From the NCBI GenBank assembly GCA_020445415.1, contig JAGRGP010000026.1, forward strand, positions 1-64,000: a stretch of 64,000 nucleotides of DNA. The letters run 5' to 3'. The notes under the pieces are model-generated. The model did no database searches. It was not told the origin of the DNA and worked only from the letters and a program-made list of their open reading frames with translations. The translations under genes were made by a program, and so were the position numbers. Position 1 is the first letter of the stretch. Every line of letters starts with the position of its first letter. The stretch comes from Gammaproteobacteria bacterium (GTDB lineage Bacteria > Pseudomonadota > Gammaproteobacteria > Chromatiales > Chromatiaceae). This document shows, one piece after another, positions 37,860 through 46,385 of the stretch.

Positions 37860-38231
37860 ATGCATAACGACTGTCTCGACGGATTGAGTCAGCGCCTGCG
37901 GGAATTTGCCAGGCAGCGGGACTGGGAGCAGTTTCACTCGCCCAAGAATCTCTCCATGGCCATGATCGCCGAGTGCGCTGAACTGGTAGAGCATTTCCAG
38001 TGGCTCAGTGAGGAGCAGAGCATGTCCCTACCCGCGCAGAAGAAAACCGAGGTGGCCCTGGAACTGGCTGACATCTTGATCTATTTGGTACGTTGCGCCG
38101 AGCGTTTGGATATCGACCTTGTTGCCGCCGCCTACGAAAAAATCGGCATTAATGAGCAGCGATATCCGGTTGCTAGGGTGTTCGGTGACGCCAGACGGGC
38201 CGATGAATATCCACCGGAAGAGGAAAATTAA
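37860..38231 (+). CDS. MazG-like nucleotide pyrophosphohydrolase (RS21-C6/dCTPase type)
   Basis: 123 residues from the ATG at 37860, which has GGAGGAG 7 nt upstream; an ATG at 37842 would overlap that site. It is all-helical with the MazG metal site: MIAECAELVEHFQW (E-x2-E pair) and EVALELADILIYLVRCAERL (E-x2-D pair). RS21-C6/XTP3-TPA-type members hydrolyse dCTP and modified dNTPs to monophosphates as house-cleaning enzymes. The acidic C-terminus EYPPEEEN overlaps the convergent unknown gene by 4 bp. Confidence 0.88.
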   Translation: MHNDCLDGLSQRLREFARQRDWEQFHSPKNLSMAMIAECAELVEHFQWLSEEQSMSLPAQKKTEVALELADILIYLVRCAERLDIDLVAAAYEKIGINEQRYPVARVFGDARRADEYPPEEEN

Positions 38232-38638
38232 CCCGGCCAACCCAGCTGTTTCCAGAACACCGTCCGCCGCCGGCTCGCGTGCCTGAAGCCGGCCATCGCC
38301 TCTGCTTGGCTGGCTACCAAAACCGCCTCTGGGATGCGCGCCTTGATGGACATCGCCAGATTGATGCAACCCTCCGCACCGGGGCGAACGCTAATCCACA
38401 GCAGATTCAGCCTAAGATTAAGATCGGCAAACACCACGCGTTCGGCAAATTCGGAAAACACCTGCTGTAATATCTCTAACACCTTTTCGCGACGCTCTTC
38501 CGGCCACTCACCTAGCTTGGGAATAAGCATCATGAAATCAGTCAATGACCTGCCCTCCTTATCCCGTGTTGGCACCCGCTGCCACAAGGGCTGGCCGGGA
38601 TGAATGCCTATTTTGTCCAATAATACGATAGCGGTCAT
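38228..38638 (-). CDS. Conserved-looking protein of unknown function
   Basis: 136 residues, not recognised. The start ATG has an AGGA ribosome site 8 nt upstream. It has no signal peptide, membrane helix or cysteine pair. Visible features are an amphipathic helix (WPEERREKVLEILQQVFSEF), a hydrophobic strand region (RLNLLWISVRP) and a C-terminal basic patch (GFRHASRRRTVFWKQ), suggesting a small alpha/beta cytosolic protein. It lies alone between mazG-like and the PAS/GGDEF gene and overlaps the mazG-like stop by 4 bp. Codon use resembles its neighbours. Confidence 0.65.
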   Translation of the reverse strand: MTAIVLLDKIGIHPGQPLWQRVPTRDKEGRSLTDFMMLIPKLGEWPEERREKVLEILQQVFSEFAERVVFADLNLRLNLLWISVRPGAEGCINLAMSIKARIPEAVLVASQAEAMAGFRHASRRRTVFWKQLGWPG

Positions 38639-38861
38639 GGCGGTTATCCTGCCGTAATGAATCGAAAGCCCATGGACAGCCCATCACTCTCCGGTGAGTA
38701 GATCCCGTCCCGGTAACACCTCCCATCCCCTGCACCTCTTTTCAAAGTAGACCGATAACCGAGCGCTGTCACCACCTGTGCGCCTGGTAGTTCAAGCCAG
38801 CTAACGAGTTGCCGATAAGATCATGACACGATACCGAATGTGTTAAGGAAGGAGCAAAACC

Positions 38862-39698
38862 TTGAGCATAAGCGGCGACTTAGCAGAAACTTGGCTGAAT
38901 AGCTGTCCCTGTGGTGCCTTGTCCCTGGATGATCAGGGGAAGATTCAGTACCTCAATCCGGCACTGGAAAAGATGCTGGACATCTCCGCTGCACAGCTAG
39001 TCGGGCTCAGCCCGTCAAGCGCGTGTCCACCCCTTCCCAAAGGCCTGTTCGAGGCAAGCGGGCTGCTGCAGTTGACAGGTCCCGAAGCCGGGCGTGAGCG
39101 CTGGCTTGATTGCAGCGTGCACCCTAGCGGACCGGGCCGCGCCGCAATCCATTTTTTTGTCGATGTCACGGAACTGGTAACCCTCCGCAGAGATAGGCTG
39201 AAACTCCAGCAACAGGTAGAAGACCTCACTATCACGGATGAGCTTACCGGACTGGCCAACCAGCGGGCGTTAAACCGAGCGCTGAGTGCCCAGGTAACCC
39301 GAAGCCGAAGGTACCAAAATCCACTCAGCCTCGCGCTACTTGAAATCACGGAAACGAATGGAACTCAAGCTGATTTGTCTGACGACACAATCCTGGCCGC
39401 TAGCCGATTTCTACGGGATCGCTTCCGCTGGGTCGACGTGATTGCCCGCTGGGACAACAACCACTTCGTCATTATCCTTCCCGAAACCAACCACGAACAG
39501 GCTGTTGACCTGATCTCCGGTATCAGCCGGGGTTTTGGTGAGCTTGAGCTCAACGACCTGGGGCACCACCACCCCCTGGTATTGCGCTACGGGATCGCCC
39601 AATGGCTGAAAGGCAACGACACGAGAATTCTAATGGAGCGCGCCGCCGAAAGCCTGACGTCCTTTGGCCTGGGTACCCAGTCAGCACTCATTAACTGA
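38862..39698 (+). CDS. PAS protein with degenerate GGDEF domain, coupled to cyaA
   Basis: 278 residues from a TTG at 38862, preceded by a strong AAGGAAGGAG site 7 nt away. A PAS domain (about 10-110; KIQYLNPALEKMLDIS) is joined to a GGDEF-fold domain (about 125-275; ITDELTGLANQRALNRAL). The active-site motif reads DNNHF (198-202) instead of GGDEF, so diguanylate cyclase activity should be lost. The inhibitory-site motif RWVD (189-192) stands exactly five residues before it, as in active enzymes, so it may still bind c-di-GMP. Cytosolic, no membrane helix. cyaA starts 3 bp after the stop, indicating translational coupling. Confidence 0.9.
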   Translation: MSISGDLAETWLNSCPCGALSLDDQGKIQYLNPALEKMLDISAAQLVGLSPSSACPPLPKGLFEASGLLQLTGPEAGRERWLDCSVHPSGPGRAAIHFFVDVTELVTLRRDRLKLQQQVEDLTITDELTGLANQRALNRALSAQVTRSRRYQNPLSLALLEITETNGTQADLSDDTILAASRFLRDRFRWVDVIARWDNNHFVIILPETNHEQAVDLISGISRGFGELELNDLGHHHPLVLRYGIAQWLKGNDTRILMERAAESLTSFGLGTQSALIN

Positions 39699-39701
39699 TG
39701 C

Positions 39702-42566
39702 ATGGCTACCCCTTTAACCTTCAAGGATGGCATCGGCCGCAAGGATCTGCAGACCATCAAGCGGCGTTTTGTGGCGATCCATCGGGAACGACTGCAACGT
39801 ATTGAGGGTGAGCTATTGCCCGGCCAGCGGGTGCTGCTGCAACTACTGCCACTGCTCTTTCATATCAATCATCCGATGTTACCGGGGTTCTCTGGCACTG
39901 ATACCCCATCTGGGATACCAGACTATTCTCCCGGCAAGGTCCAGCTCCAAACGGCCAAGAGGCTGAGCCGAAGCTTCGAGTACCAGAAACGCGCCCGGCG
40001 CCGATTTCAGATCCAGGGGCTCTACCTCATGGGGAGTATCGGCAGCGTCGCGCATACCGCCGGCAGTGATCTCGACGTCTGGCTTTGTCATGACCCAACC
40101 CTGAGTCAAGGGTCCTTGCAATCATTGCGCACCAAATCTCGACGGATAGAGAATTGGGGTAAGGAACTGGGGCTGGAGGTGCATATCTTCATTATGAATG
40201 TGGAGGATTTCCGGCAAGGCAAGCGGGATACCCTCTCTCACGAGAGCAGTGGCAGTACCCAACGGCGGCTCCTGCTGGAGGAATTCTACCGCACCGGTGT
40301 GCTGTTGGCGGGCCGCTACCCCCTGTGGTGGCTGGTGCCCCCGGACCAGGAGGCGGAATATAGCACCTACGCCGAGATGCTGCTCCACAAACGATTTGTG
40401 GAACGCATCGACTGTCTCGACTTCGGTGGCCTGGAAAGTCTCTCCGCAGATGAATTTTTTGGCGCGGCCCACTGGCAACTCTACAAGGGAATCGAATCAC
40501 CTTATAAAACCATCCTAAAGCTACTCCTGAGCGAAGCTTATTCTCGCGAATACCCTAAGGTACGCTGGTTGTGCCAAGAGGCTAAAGCGGCGATATACGA
40601 AGGACAAACCGACTTGGACGAGCTGGACCCTTACGTGTTGATGTATCGTCGGCTTGCCCAATATCTCGGTGATGGCAAGAGCAATAAACGTCTGGAGCTG
40701 GCCCGCCGCTGCTTCTATTTCAAGACCGAACAGAAGCTGAGCCTCATGACAATGGGGCAGTCCCATTCCTGGCAATGGCGGCTGATGCAGCAACTGACTC
40801 AGGAATGGGGATGGAGCCATGAACTGCTTGCCATTCTGGATGACCGTGAGCACTGGAAGATCGACCGGGTGCTGGAGGAACGAAATACCCTGGTAAAGGA
40901 GCTTTCCGACAGTTTCAGGCTGCTCACGGATTTTGCCAGAACCTATGCCGGAGACAGCGACATCGATCCGGAAGAACTGAGCCTACTCGGCAGAAAGCTC
41001 TACACCGCTTTGGAAAAACGGCCGGGGAAGATTGACAGCATCAATCCTGGGATTTCAAAGAGCCTGGAGGAACCGCGCGTCTCTCTGCATTACCGGCCAC
41101 TGGGCGACGATCAAGGTTGGCTGCTGTTCCTCGGTGAAATCACTGCCGAGCAGGCACTGGTTACAAATCCTATCAAGAGCACCGGTGGTCTTATCGAGAT
41201 GCTGACCTGGTGCCACGTCAATAAGGTCATCGGACCAGCGACCAGGGTCATCCTTTACCCCGAGGCTTGTCCGGTCAGAGCGGACGAATTGCGTTCGCTG
41301 CTCGGTTGTCTGCGGCAAATCTATCCTTGCGGGGCCTTATCCGAAGTCCCGATGGATCAGCTGTCAGCCCAACCTCAGGCGCTTGCCTGCACGCTGTTCG
41401 TAAATACCGGCACCGACCCGATGCATCGGCTCTCCAAGCAGGGCAAACAGCTTACCAGCAACCGCTGCGATCCCTTGAGCTTCGGTGCCGCCCATGCGTC
41501 CCTGGTTGGGGTAGTGGAACAACTCGTAACCACCAGCTGGGGAGAAACGCTGGTGTTCAGCTACCAGGGATCCGAGGGATTGCTGGACGGCCTCTGCCAC
41601 TATCTTCAGTTGACCGTAGTGCGAGGGAAGGGCGATCCACCACCCCAGGTAACCGCTCACAGCTTTTCGTCGGTGAGATCGGCCGGAATTGCCCGCCGCG
41701 TGGCGGAACTCTACAACGATGTATGTGCCGCCTTTCATCGCAAGGGTATGGGCCTGAATTGCCGCTATGTCCTGCAATTGGAAGACGAATACTACATGAT
41801 CCGGTATCGGGACGGCCGATTTGGTTACGATCCCATTCCATCCCTGGATGAATTGCTCGAAATCTTGGGAACGGCGCGTTACCGCTTCTCACCGGTTGTA
41901 ATCGACCGGATGGCACTGCGCGATACCCCGTACCCGGCTATCTTCCAACACAACCGGGAGGGCACCATACAGCTTTTCTATCATAACGAGCGAGGCAAGA
42001 CGCTACTCTACGTGCTCGATGAACAGGGTGCCCTGCTCACTCAACAGTTACCGGCCACCGACGAACATTATCTGCTCCTTCAGCAACAGCGCTTTCTCAA
42101 CGGGATTCGCATGATGCGCAGCCTAATGGCCGAAGAACCTGCCCACCGTCTGCTTCTCGACTCACCAGAATTTTACCAACTGACCCAAGACCGAGAGGGC
42201 CTATTCGGCACAACTCCCCGTAACCCGCCCAGGCACCGGCTCCCCGATAATTACCTAGAACTCAGGCTACTCGGTGATCGGCTGGATCTACAGGGGGCCT
42301 CTCATGTGCTGGTTTGTGGTGACCGGGAATTCACCTCGCTCGAGTACGGCGACAAACTCTACGACGCGGTTGCTCGACATATCCTCTCTCAACGGCAAAG
42401 TAAGCAACCCTACCCTATTTATCTAACTGGGCTCGAGCTCACCAGTATTTCGGGCGAGGGCGCTGCCACCACCATCCAGCTATTCGCTTTCAAGAAGCGC
42501 CTCGAAAAAAAACTGGCCACCGCCATGGACAGGTTATATCGCGAGCCCGCTGCCGCGGTATACTAA
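39702..42566 (+). CDS. cyaA: Class I adenylate cyclase
   Basis: 954 residues, somewhat longer than the E. coli enzyme. The N-terminal nucleotidyltransferase-type catalytic region has GSIGSVAHTAGSDLDVWLC (Gly111-Ser112, Asp123/Asp125), the metal-binding pattern of class I cyclases, followed by FRQGKRDTLSHESSGSTQR and LAGRYPLWWLVPP. The C-terminal half (about 550-954) is the regulatory region found in proteobacterial CyaA. It converts ATP to cAMP, the ligand of Crp/Vfr. It is coupled to the upstream PAS/degenerate-GGDEF gene, unlike its solitary position in enterics. Confidence 0.95.
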   Translation: MATPLTFKDGIGRKDLQTIKRRFVAIHRERLQRIEGELLPGQRVLLQLLPLLFHINHPMLPGFSGTDTPSGIPDYSPGKVQLQTAKRLSRSFEYQKRARRRFQIQGLYLMGSIGSVAHTAGSDLDVWLCHDPTLSQGSLQSLRTKSRRIENWGKELGLEVHIFIMNVEDFRQGKRDTLSHESSGSTQRRLLLEEFYRTGVLLAGRYPLWWLVPPDQEAEYSTYAEMLLHKRFVERIDCLDFGGLESLSADEFFGAAHWQLYKGIESPYKTILKLLLSEAYSREYPKVRWLCQEAKAAIYEGQTDLDELDPYVLMYRRLAQYLGDGKSNKRLELARRCFYFKTEQKLSLMTMGQSHSWQWRLMQQLTQEWGWSHELLAILDDREHWKIDRVLEERNTLVKELSDSFRLLTDFARTYAGDSDIDPEELSLLGRKLYTALEKRPGKIDSINPGISKSLEEPRVSLHYRPLGDDQGWLLFLGEITAEQALVTNPIKSTGGLIEMLTWCHVNKVIGPATRVILYPEACPVRADELRSLLGCLRQIYPCGALSEVPMDQLSAQPQALACTLFVNTGTDPMHRLSKQGKQLTSNRCDPLSFGAAHASLVGVVEQLVTTSWGETLVFSYQGSEGLLDGLCHYLQLTVVRGKGDPPPQVTAHSFSSVRSAGIARRVAELYNDVCAAFHRKGMGLNCRYVLQLEDEYYMIRYRDGRFGYDPIPSLDELLEILGTARYRFSPVVIDRMALRDTPYPAIFQHNREGTIQLFYHNERGKTLLYVLDEQGALLTQQLPATDEHYLLLQQQRFLNGIRMMRSLMAEEPAHRLLLDSPEFYQLTQDREGLFGTTPRNPPRHRLPDNYLELRLLGDRLDLQGASHVLVCGDREFTSLEYGDKLYDAVARHILSQRQSKQPYPIYLTGLELTSISGEGAATTIQLFAFKKRLEKKLATAMDRLYREPAAAVY

Positions 42567-42599
42567 GGTCCTCGATCCAAGAAACCGACCGGAATCACC

Positions 42600-42770
42600 A
42601 TGCACTGCTGGCCACGCTACTTACTTTGGGGACTGATCACCGTGCTCGGTGTGAGCAACATGCTTGCTGCTTGCGGCCAGAAAGGCCCTCTCTACCTGCC
42701 CGATAAACGGGCCGACTCTCAGGACGAGCAATCTCAATCAGCCACCCAAAAAGGTGCCTCCACTCACTAG
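42600..42770 (+). CDS. lptM: LptM (YifL)-type small lipoprotein
   Basis: 56 residues, MHCWPRYLLWGLITVLGV followed by the lipobox LAAC and the family hallmark CGQKGPLYLP, then an acidic, glutamine-rich tail. LptM lipoproteins stabilise the LptD/LptE outer-membrane translocon by promoting correct disulfides. The gene usually precedes lysA-dapF; here lysA is missing and an NlpC/P60 gene sits convergently instead, overlapping the lptM end by 33 bp. It lies 33 bp after cyaA and may be transcribed with it. Confidence 0.88.
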   Translation: MHCWPRYLLWGLITVLGVSNMLAACGQKGPLYLPDKRADSQDEQSQSATQKGASTH

Positions 42771-43253
42771 CCTCTGGCGCCAATAGGGGACATCGATCCG
42801 TTCCACGCGAACCCTTCCTCCCGTGGACGGGGCATGGATAAACTCCCCATTACCGGCGTAAATCCCTACATGCCCACCCTTGCCTGAAATATTGAAAAAC
42901 ACGAGGTCGCCGGGACGCAAATTGTAAATACTCACTGGCGAAGAGGCCCGGCGTTGCCGAGACGATGTCCGGGGAACTGCCAACCCCGCCTTATCGTGGC
43001 TATAGTGGACCAGACCGCTACAGTCGAAACCGCGCTCGGGGGTAGCCCCCCCATACCGGTACGGCACGCCGATCTGGCCACGCGCGGTCTCTACCACCAG
43101 GGTACGGGTACCTCGTTGCCTGTCTGAGGCATGCCGGGTGTCCATCTCCACCCGCGTCAGATCACCGGAGCATCCGCCAAGTGCCAACAAAAGCAGAAAA
43201 ATTACTGCCAGCGGAGAGGCCAACGGTGCGAGTCGGTGGATGAAGTAACCCAT
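42738..43253 (-). CDS. NlpC/P60 family lipoprotein peptidase
   Basis: 171 residues with a lipoprotein signal peptide ending LALGGC. The NlpC/P60 cysteine-peptidase triad is visible: Cys in RGFDCSGLVHYS, His in GGHVGIYAGNG, and the third polar residue His in FIHAPSTGG. It likely cuts murein peptide cross-links or stems (D-Glu-mDAP bond) from the outer-membrane side, like Spr/MepS. It is convergent with lptM. The 612-bp non-coding interval before dapF lies upstream. Confidence 0.92.
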   Translation of the reverse strand: MGYFIHRLAPLASPLAVIFLLLLALGGCSGDLTRVEMDTRHASDRQRGTRTLVVETARGQIGVPYRYGGATPERGFDCSGLVHYSHDKAGLAVPRTSSRQRRASSPVSIYNLRPGDLVFFNISGKGGHVGIYAGNGEFIHAPSTGGRVRVERIDVPYWRQRLVSGGTFLGG

Positions 43254-43865
43254 TTCAGCTCCTACGCCAAATCATACTTGCCAATGCACGACACCAGAAT
43301 ACATCAGCTTCTAATAGCAAATCTTTATCTAAATTAGACATATATCGAACATCATTCAACATCGATACAACTGACTAGCATAAGTTTTCGGAAACATAAT
43401 GCTTATCGGCGTATGAACAGAAATCAAAAACAATAGGTACCGGGCAGGTCTTGGCGGCGCCAGCGTGCGGGAGCTGGCATCTAGTACCCCAGACGCCCCC
43501 GGGGCGGTTGCCCGTACCACGACTTTCTCCCTTAACAAATCCGTGCCCCTGTACGCGGTAATTGACTGATAAGGGCAACATAGTGGCACCGGCCAAAGAC
43601 CCGGGGTTGTACAACGGACGCTAAGCGCACCGCATGCAGCCTACCTACGAAACTGTCACTAACTACTTGGATTATGAATTCGTTCCGGTGCGAAAGGTCT
43701 CGTACATCTGATATCGCAATTACTGCCGTTTTCTGAAATCGATAGCCGGTGATCTGGGTGCCTTTCGAGACAGTACGGTTGTAGAATCAAACATTCGATA
43801 TATGGCTCGATACGAGCCTTTATAAGGCAAGCTGTTGGCAGGGAAACCGGGGGCAATTTACGCCG
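43254..43865. other. 612-bp intergenic interval with structured element
   Basis: No convincing gene on either strand. The left part (to about 43435) is AT-rich and contains a hairpin GCAT-AA-GTTT-TCGG-AAAC-ATA-ATGC at 43378-43402. The middle holds the foldback described at 43436-43518. The right part leads to the dapF ribosome region and shows nothing clear. It occupies the place where lysA lies in many relatives, but I see no lysA remnant. Confidence 0.6.
43436..43518. repeat. 83-bp foldback with possible three-way junction
   Basis: Outer arms GGTACCGGGCA (43436-43446) and TGCCCGTACC (43509-43518) pair over 10 bp with one bulged C. Inside, GTCTTGG (43448-43454) pairs with CCCAGAC (43488-43494) with one mismatch and encloses the hairpin GCCAGC/GCTGGC (43459-43464 and 43473-43478). 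A third small stem, GCCC/GGGC, lies within 43495-43505. It is GC-rich between AT-rich flanks. It could be a structured RNA or a miniature mobile element; no target-site duplication is evident. Confidence 0.5.
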
Positions 43866-44705
43866 ATGAAGACGATTCTCCAATTCACTAAGATGCAGGG
43901 TCTGGGCAACGACTTTGTCGTGATCGACGCCACCCGCCATCCCATAGAACTTAGCACCGCGCAATACCGGTTCATTGCCGATCGGCACTTCGGTATCGGC
44001 TGCGACCAAATTCTGTTGGTTGAGCCCGCGAAAAAAACCGGGACCGATTTTCACTATCGGATCTTTAATGCCGACGGTGGCGAAGTTGAACAATGCGGTA
44101 ACGGCGCACGCTGTTTCGCGCACTATGTTCGTGATTGTGGCTTAACGCGTAAAGATGTTATAAATGTGAGCACTTACTCCGGCATCATAACGCTTACCGT
44201 ATTGGAAAACGGGGATATCCAGGTCAATATGGGAAAGCCGATTTTAGACCCACCGGCGATCCCCTTCACCGCTCCCCAAGAGACAGCGCCGCTCTACTCG
44301 ATTGCGGTGGGCGAGGAAACTTTACAAATCGGCGCGGTATCTATGGGAAATCCCCACGCGGTGTTGGAAGTAAGCAACGTGGACATGGCGAATGTGGAAC
44401 ACTATGGGCCCCTGCTAGAAGCCCATCCCCGTTTTCCTCAACGTGTCAATGTTGGATTCATGGAAATCCGCAGTCCCGAGCACATCCGGCTGCGGGTTTA
44501 CGAGCGGGGCGCGGGAGAGACTCTTGCCTGCGGCACCGGTGCCTGCGCGGCCGTGGTGGTTGGCAGATTGAGGGGCATTCTGGACGAACGGGTGTCGGTC
44601 GATCTACCCGGTGGGAAACTTATGGTAGAGTGGCGGGGTGTAGGCCATCCAGTATGGATGAGCGGTCCCGCGGCGCGGGTCTATGACGGGAGGATTGCGT
44701 TGTGA
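43866..44705 (+). CDS. dapF: Diaminopimelate epimerase
   Basis: 279 residues. [14 protein letters not shown] at the N-terminus and the two catalytic cysteines in [16 protein letters not shown] and [14 protein letters not shown] are intact. It interconverts LL- and meso-diaminopimelate for lysine and peptidoglycan synthesis. It overlaps the DUF484 gene by 4 bp in the conserved dapF-DUF484-xerC order. The usual upstream lysA is absent. Confidence 0.97.
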   Translation: MKTILQFTKMQGLGNDFVVIDATRHPIELSTAQYRFIADRHFGIGCDQILLVEPAKKTGTDFHYRIFNADGGEVEQCGNGARCFAHYVRDCGLTRKDVINVSTYSGIITLTVLENGDIQVNMGKPILDPPAIPFTAPQETAPLYSIAVGEETLQIGAVSMGNPHAVLEVSNVDMANVEHYGPLLEAHPRFPQRVNVGFMEIRSPEHIRLRVYERGAGETLACGTGACAAVVVGRLRGILDERVSVDLPGGKLMVEWRGVGHPVWMSGPAARVYDGRIAL

Positions 44706-45382
44706 GCCCACGGTCAAAGAAAGTAGCGATCGCCGAGCTTATGGAAGACCAGGTTGCAGAATACCTTGGTAACCATCCTAACTTTTTCAGCCATTACCCA
44801 GGGCTACTGCTTGATATGGAGCTGTCCCATCCAAGCGGTGACGCGGTATCCCTGATCGAGCGCCAGGTGAAATCGTTTCGGGCAGAAGTAGCTTACTACA
44901 AGCAGCAGCTTGATAAGTTGTTCGCGGTAGCACGGGAAAACGAAAAACTTAATCAACGCCTCCACCATCTCACACTGACATTACTCGAAGCGGCAACCTT
45001 TGATGAGGTAGCCAACGCGCTGGAAGACGAATTTCACGAGGATTTCCAGGCAGAGGCGATGGAGCTGCATCTTTTTTCGGCCGCCGAAGCGGACCGCGAC
45101 ATTAACCCGGATCTCGATGGTTTTGGCCATTTCCTGGATAATGGCGTCCCTCAGTGCGGCCATTTACCCCAATCGAAATTAGAGTATTTGTTTGGGCCTC
45201 AGGCCCAGGACATCCGGTCCACCGCTTTGATTCCCATAAGGGGTGCGGGATTGCTCGGACTTCTGGCCTTTGGCAGCTACAACAAAGACCGCTTTCATCC
45301 TGACATGGGCACAGAATATCTGACCCGCCTGGGGGAGATTGTCAGTAAGTCCCTGGAAGTCGTCTCCGAACCCGGACTTTGA
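44702..45382 (+). CDS. DUF484 family protein (GAF-like)
   Basis: 226 residues from a GTG that overlaps the dapF stop. The family opening [42 protein letters not shown] is followed by a coiled-coil helix and a GAF-like C-terminal domain. No ligand is known. It is conserved between dapF and xerC, and its position suggests a link to XerC function, but no mechanism is established. Confidence 0.92.
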   Translation: MSPRSKKVAIAELMEDQVAEYLGNHPNFFSHYPGLLLDMELSHPSGDAVSLIERQVKSFRAEVAYYKQQLDKLFAVARENEKLNQRLHHLTLTLLEAATFDEVANALEDEFHEDFQAEAMELHLFSAAEADRDINPDLDGFGHFLDNGVPQCGHLPQSKLEYLFGPQAQDIRSTALIPIRGAGLLGLLAFGSYNKDRFHPDMGTEYLTRLGEIVSKSLEVVSEPGL

Positions 45383-45388
45383 GGACGG

Positions 45389-46294
45389 ATGGCCGTTCAG
45401 AATCTTGGCCAATGGCTAGCACGCTATCTCCACCACCTGCGCCACGAGCGGCGCCTTGCCGCGAACACTCTAAAAAGCTACCAACGCGACCTCCAACAGG
45501 TGGTTAGCTGGTGCGATATCGAGGGAATATCCTGCTGGGAGCAGCTGGATCCGCGTCAACTTCGCGTTTATGTTTCCAGGCGTCATCGCCAGGGCCTAAG
45601 TGGCAAGAGCCTGCAGCGAGAACTCTCCGCTTTGCGCGGTCTGTATTGCTACTTGCTAAGGGAGGGCGTGGTCCAAGGCAACCCCGCACAGGGTCTGCGC
45701 GCCCCGAAAAACCGACGCAAACTTCCCGTAACCATGGATGTGGATCAACTTGCAGGGTTGCTGGATGTGGATACCAGCGCCCCGCTAGACATCCGCGATC
45801 TCGCTATGATGGAACTTTTTTACTCATCGGGGCTGAGGTTGGCTGAGTTAGTCTCGTTGAATCTAGACGATGTCAGCCGCCAGGATGATACCCTCCAGGT
45901 TATCGGAAAGGGCTCGAAAACCCGGCGCATCCCGGTGGGATCAAAGGCCAGGGGCGCCCTCGATCGATGGTTAAAACTGAGACCAGAATTGGCAGCCATC
46001 GGAGAACAGGCGCTATTTGTCAGCCAGCGGGGAGGACGCATTCACCCCCGAACCGTACAGACAAGACTGAAGCACTGGGCTAGCCGTCAAGGAGCCTCCC
46101 GGGCAATTCATCCACATATGTTGCGCCATTCGTTTGCCAGCCATTTGTTGGAATCGTCGGGTGATCTCCGGGCGGTTCAAGAGCTGCTGGGGCATACCAA
46201 TATCAGTACTACCCAAATCTATACTCACCTCGACTTCCAACACCTGGCCCAAGTTTATGACCAGGCGCACCCCAGGGCACGAAAAAAGGGCTAG
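45389..46294 (+). CDS. xerC: Tyrosine recombinase XerC
   Basis: 301 residues. The N-terminal SAM-like core-binding domain (LRHERRLAANTLKSYQRDL) is followed by the catalytic domain with Arg in SGLRLAELVSL, Lys in VIGKGSKTRR, HxxR in HPHMLRHSFASHLL, the second His in LLGHTNISTTQ and the nucleophilic Tyr in IYTHLD. It resolves chromosome dimers at dif with XerD. The gene context marks it as the housekeeping XerC and not an integron or phage integrase. Confidence 0.96.
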   Translation: MAVQNLGQWLARYLHHLRHERRLAANTLKSYQRDLQQVVSWCDIEGISCWEQLDPRQLRVYVSRRHRQGLSGKSLQRELSALRGLYCYLLREGVVQGNPAQGLRAPKNRRKLPVTMDVDQLAGLLDVDTSAPLDIRDLAMMELFYSSGLRLAELVSLNLDDVSRQDDTLQVIGKGSKTRRIPVGSKARGALDRWLKLRPELAAIGEQALFVSQRGGRIHPRTVQTRLKHWASRQGASRAIHPHMLRHSFASHLLESSGDLRAVQELLGHTNISTTQIYTHLDFQHLAQVYDQAHPRARKKG

Positions 46295-46342
46295 CTCGAA
46301 AATCTCCAGAACTTTAACCCCTTCCAGCCGACATCAGAGCCC

Positions 46343-46366
46343 CGCATAGCTGCCTTGAGCTATGCG
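46343..46366. terminator. Hairpin between convergent xerC and maeB
   Basis: CGCATAGCT / AGCTATGCG is a perfect 9-bp stem with a GCCTTG loop in the 91-bp space between the two convergent genes. No T-run follows on either strand, so it may stop transcription only with help or protect 3' ends. Confidence 0.45.
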
Positions 46367-46385
46367 CGAATTAACATACAATAGC

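Noticed and set aside
43375-43614. Overlapping minus-strand frames around the structured element, considered as a degraded mobile-element or intron ORF
   Set aside because: The translations show no reverse-transcriptase or transposase motif and no clear start; the DNA structure explains the region better.
43254-43865. Possible lysA pseudogene between nlpC and dapF
   Set aside because: No decarboxylase segment is visible in any frame.
45389-46294. XerC considered as a phage or integron integrase marking a mobile island
   Set aside because: It lies in the conserved dapF-DUF484-xerC order, has the housekeeping length, and no attachment repeats or cassette genes are near.
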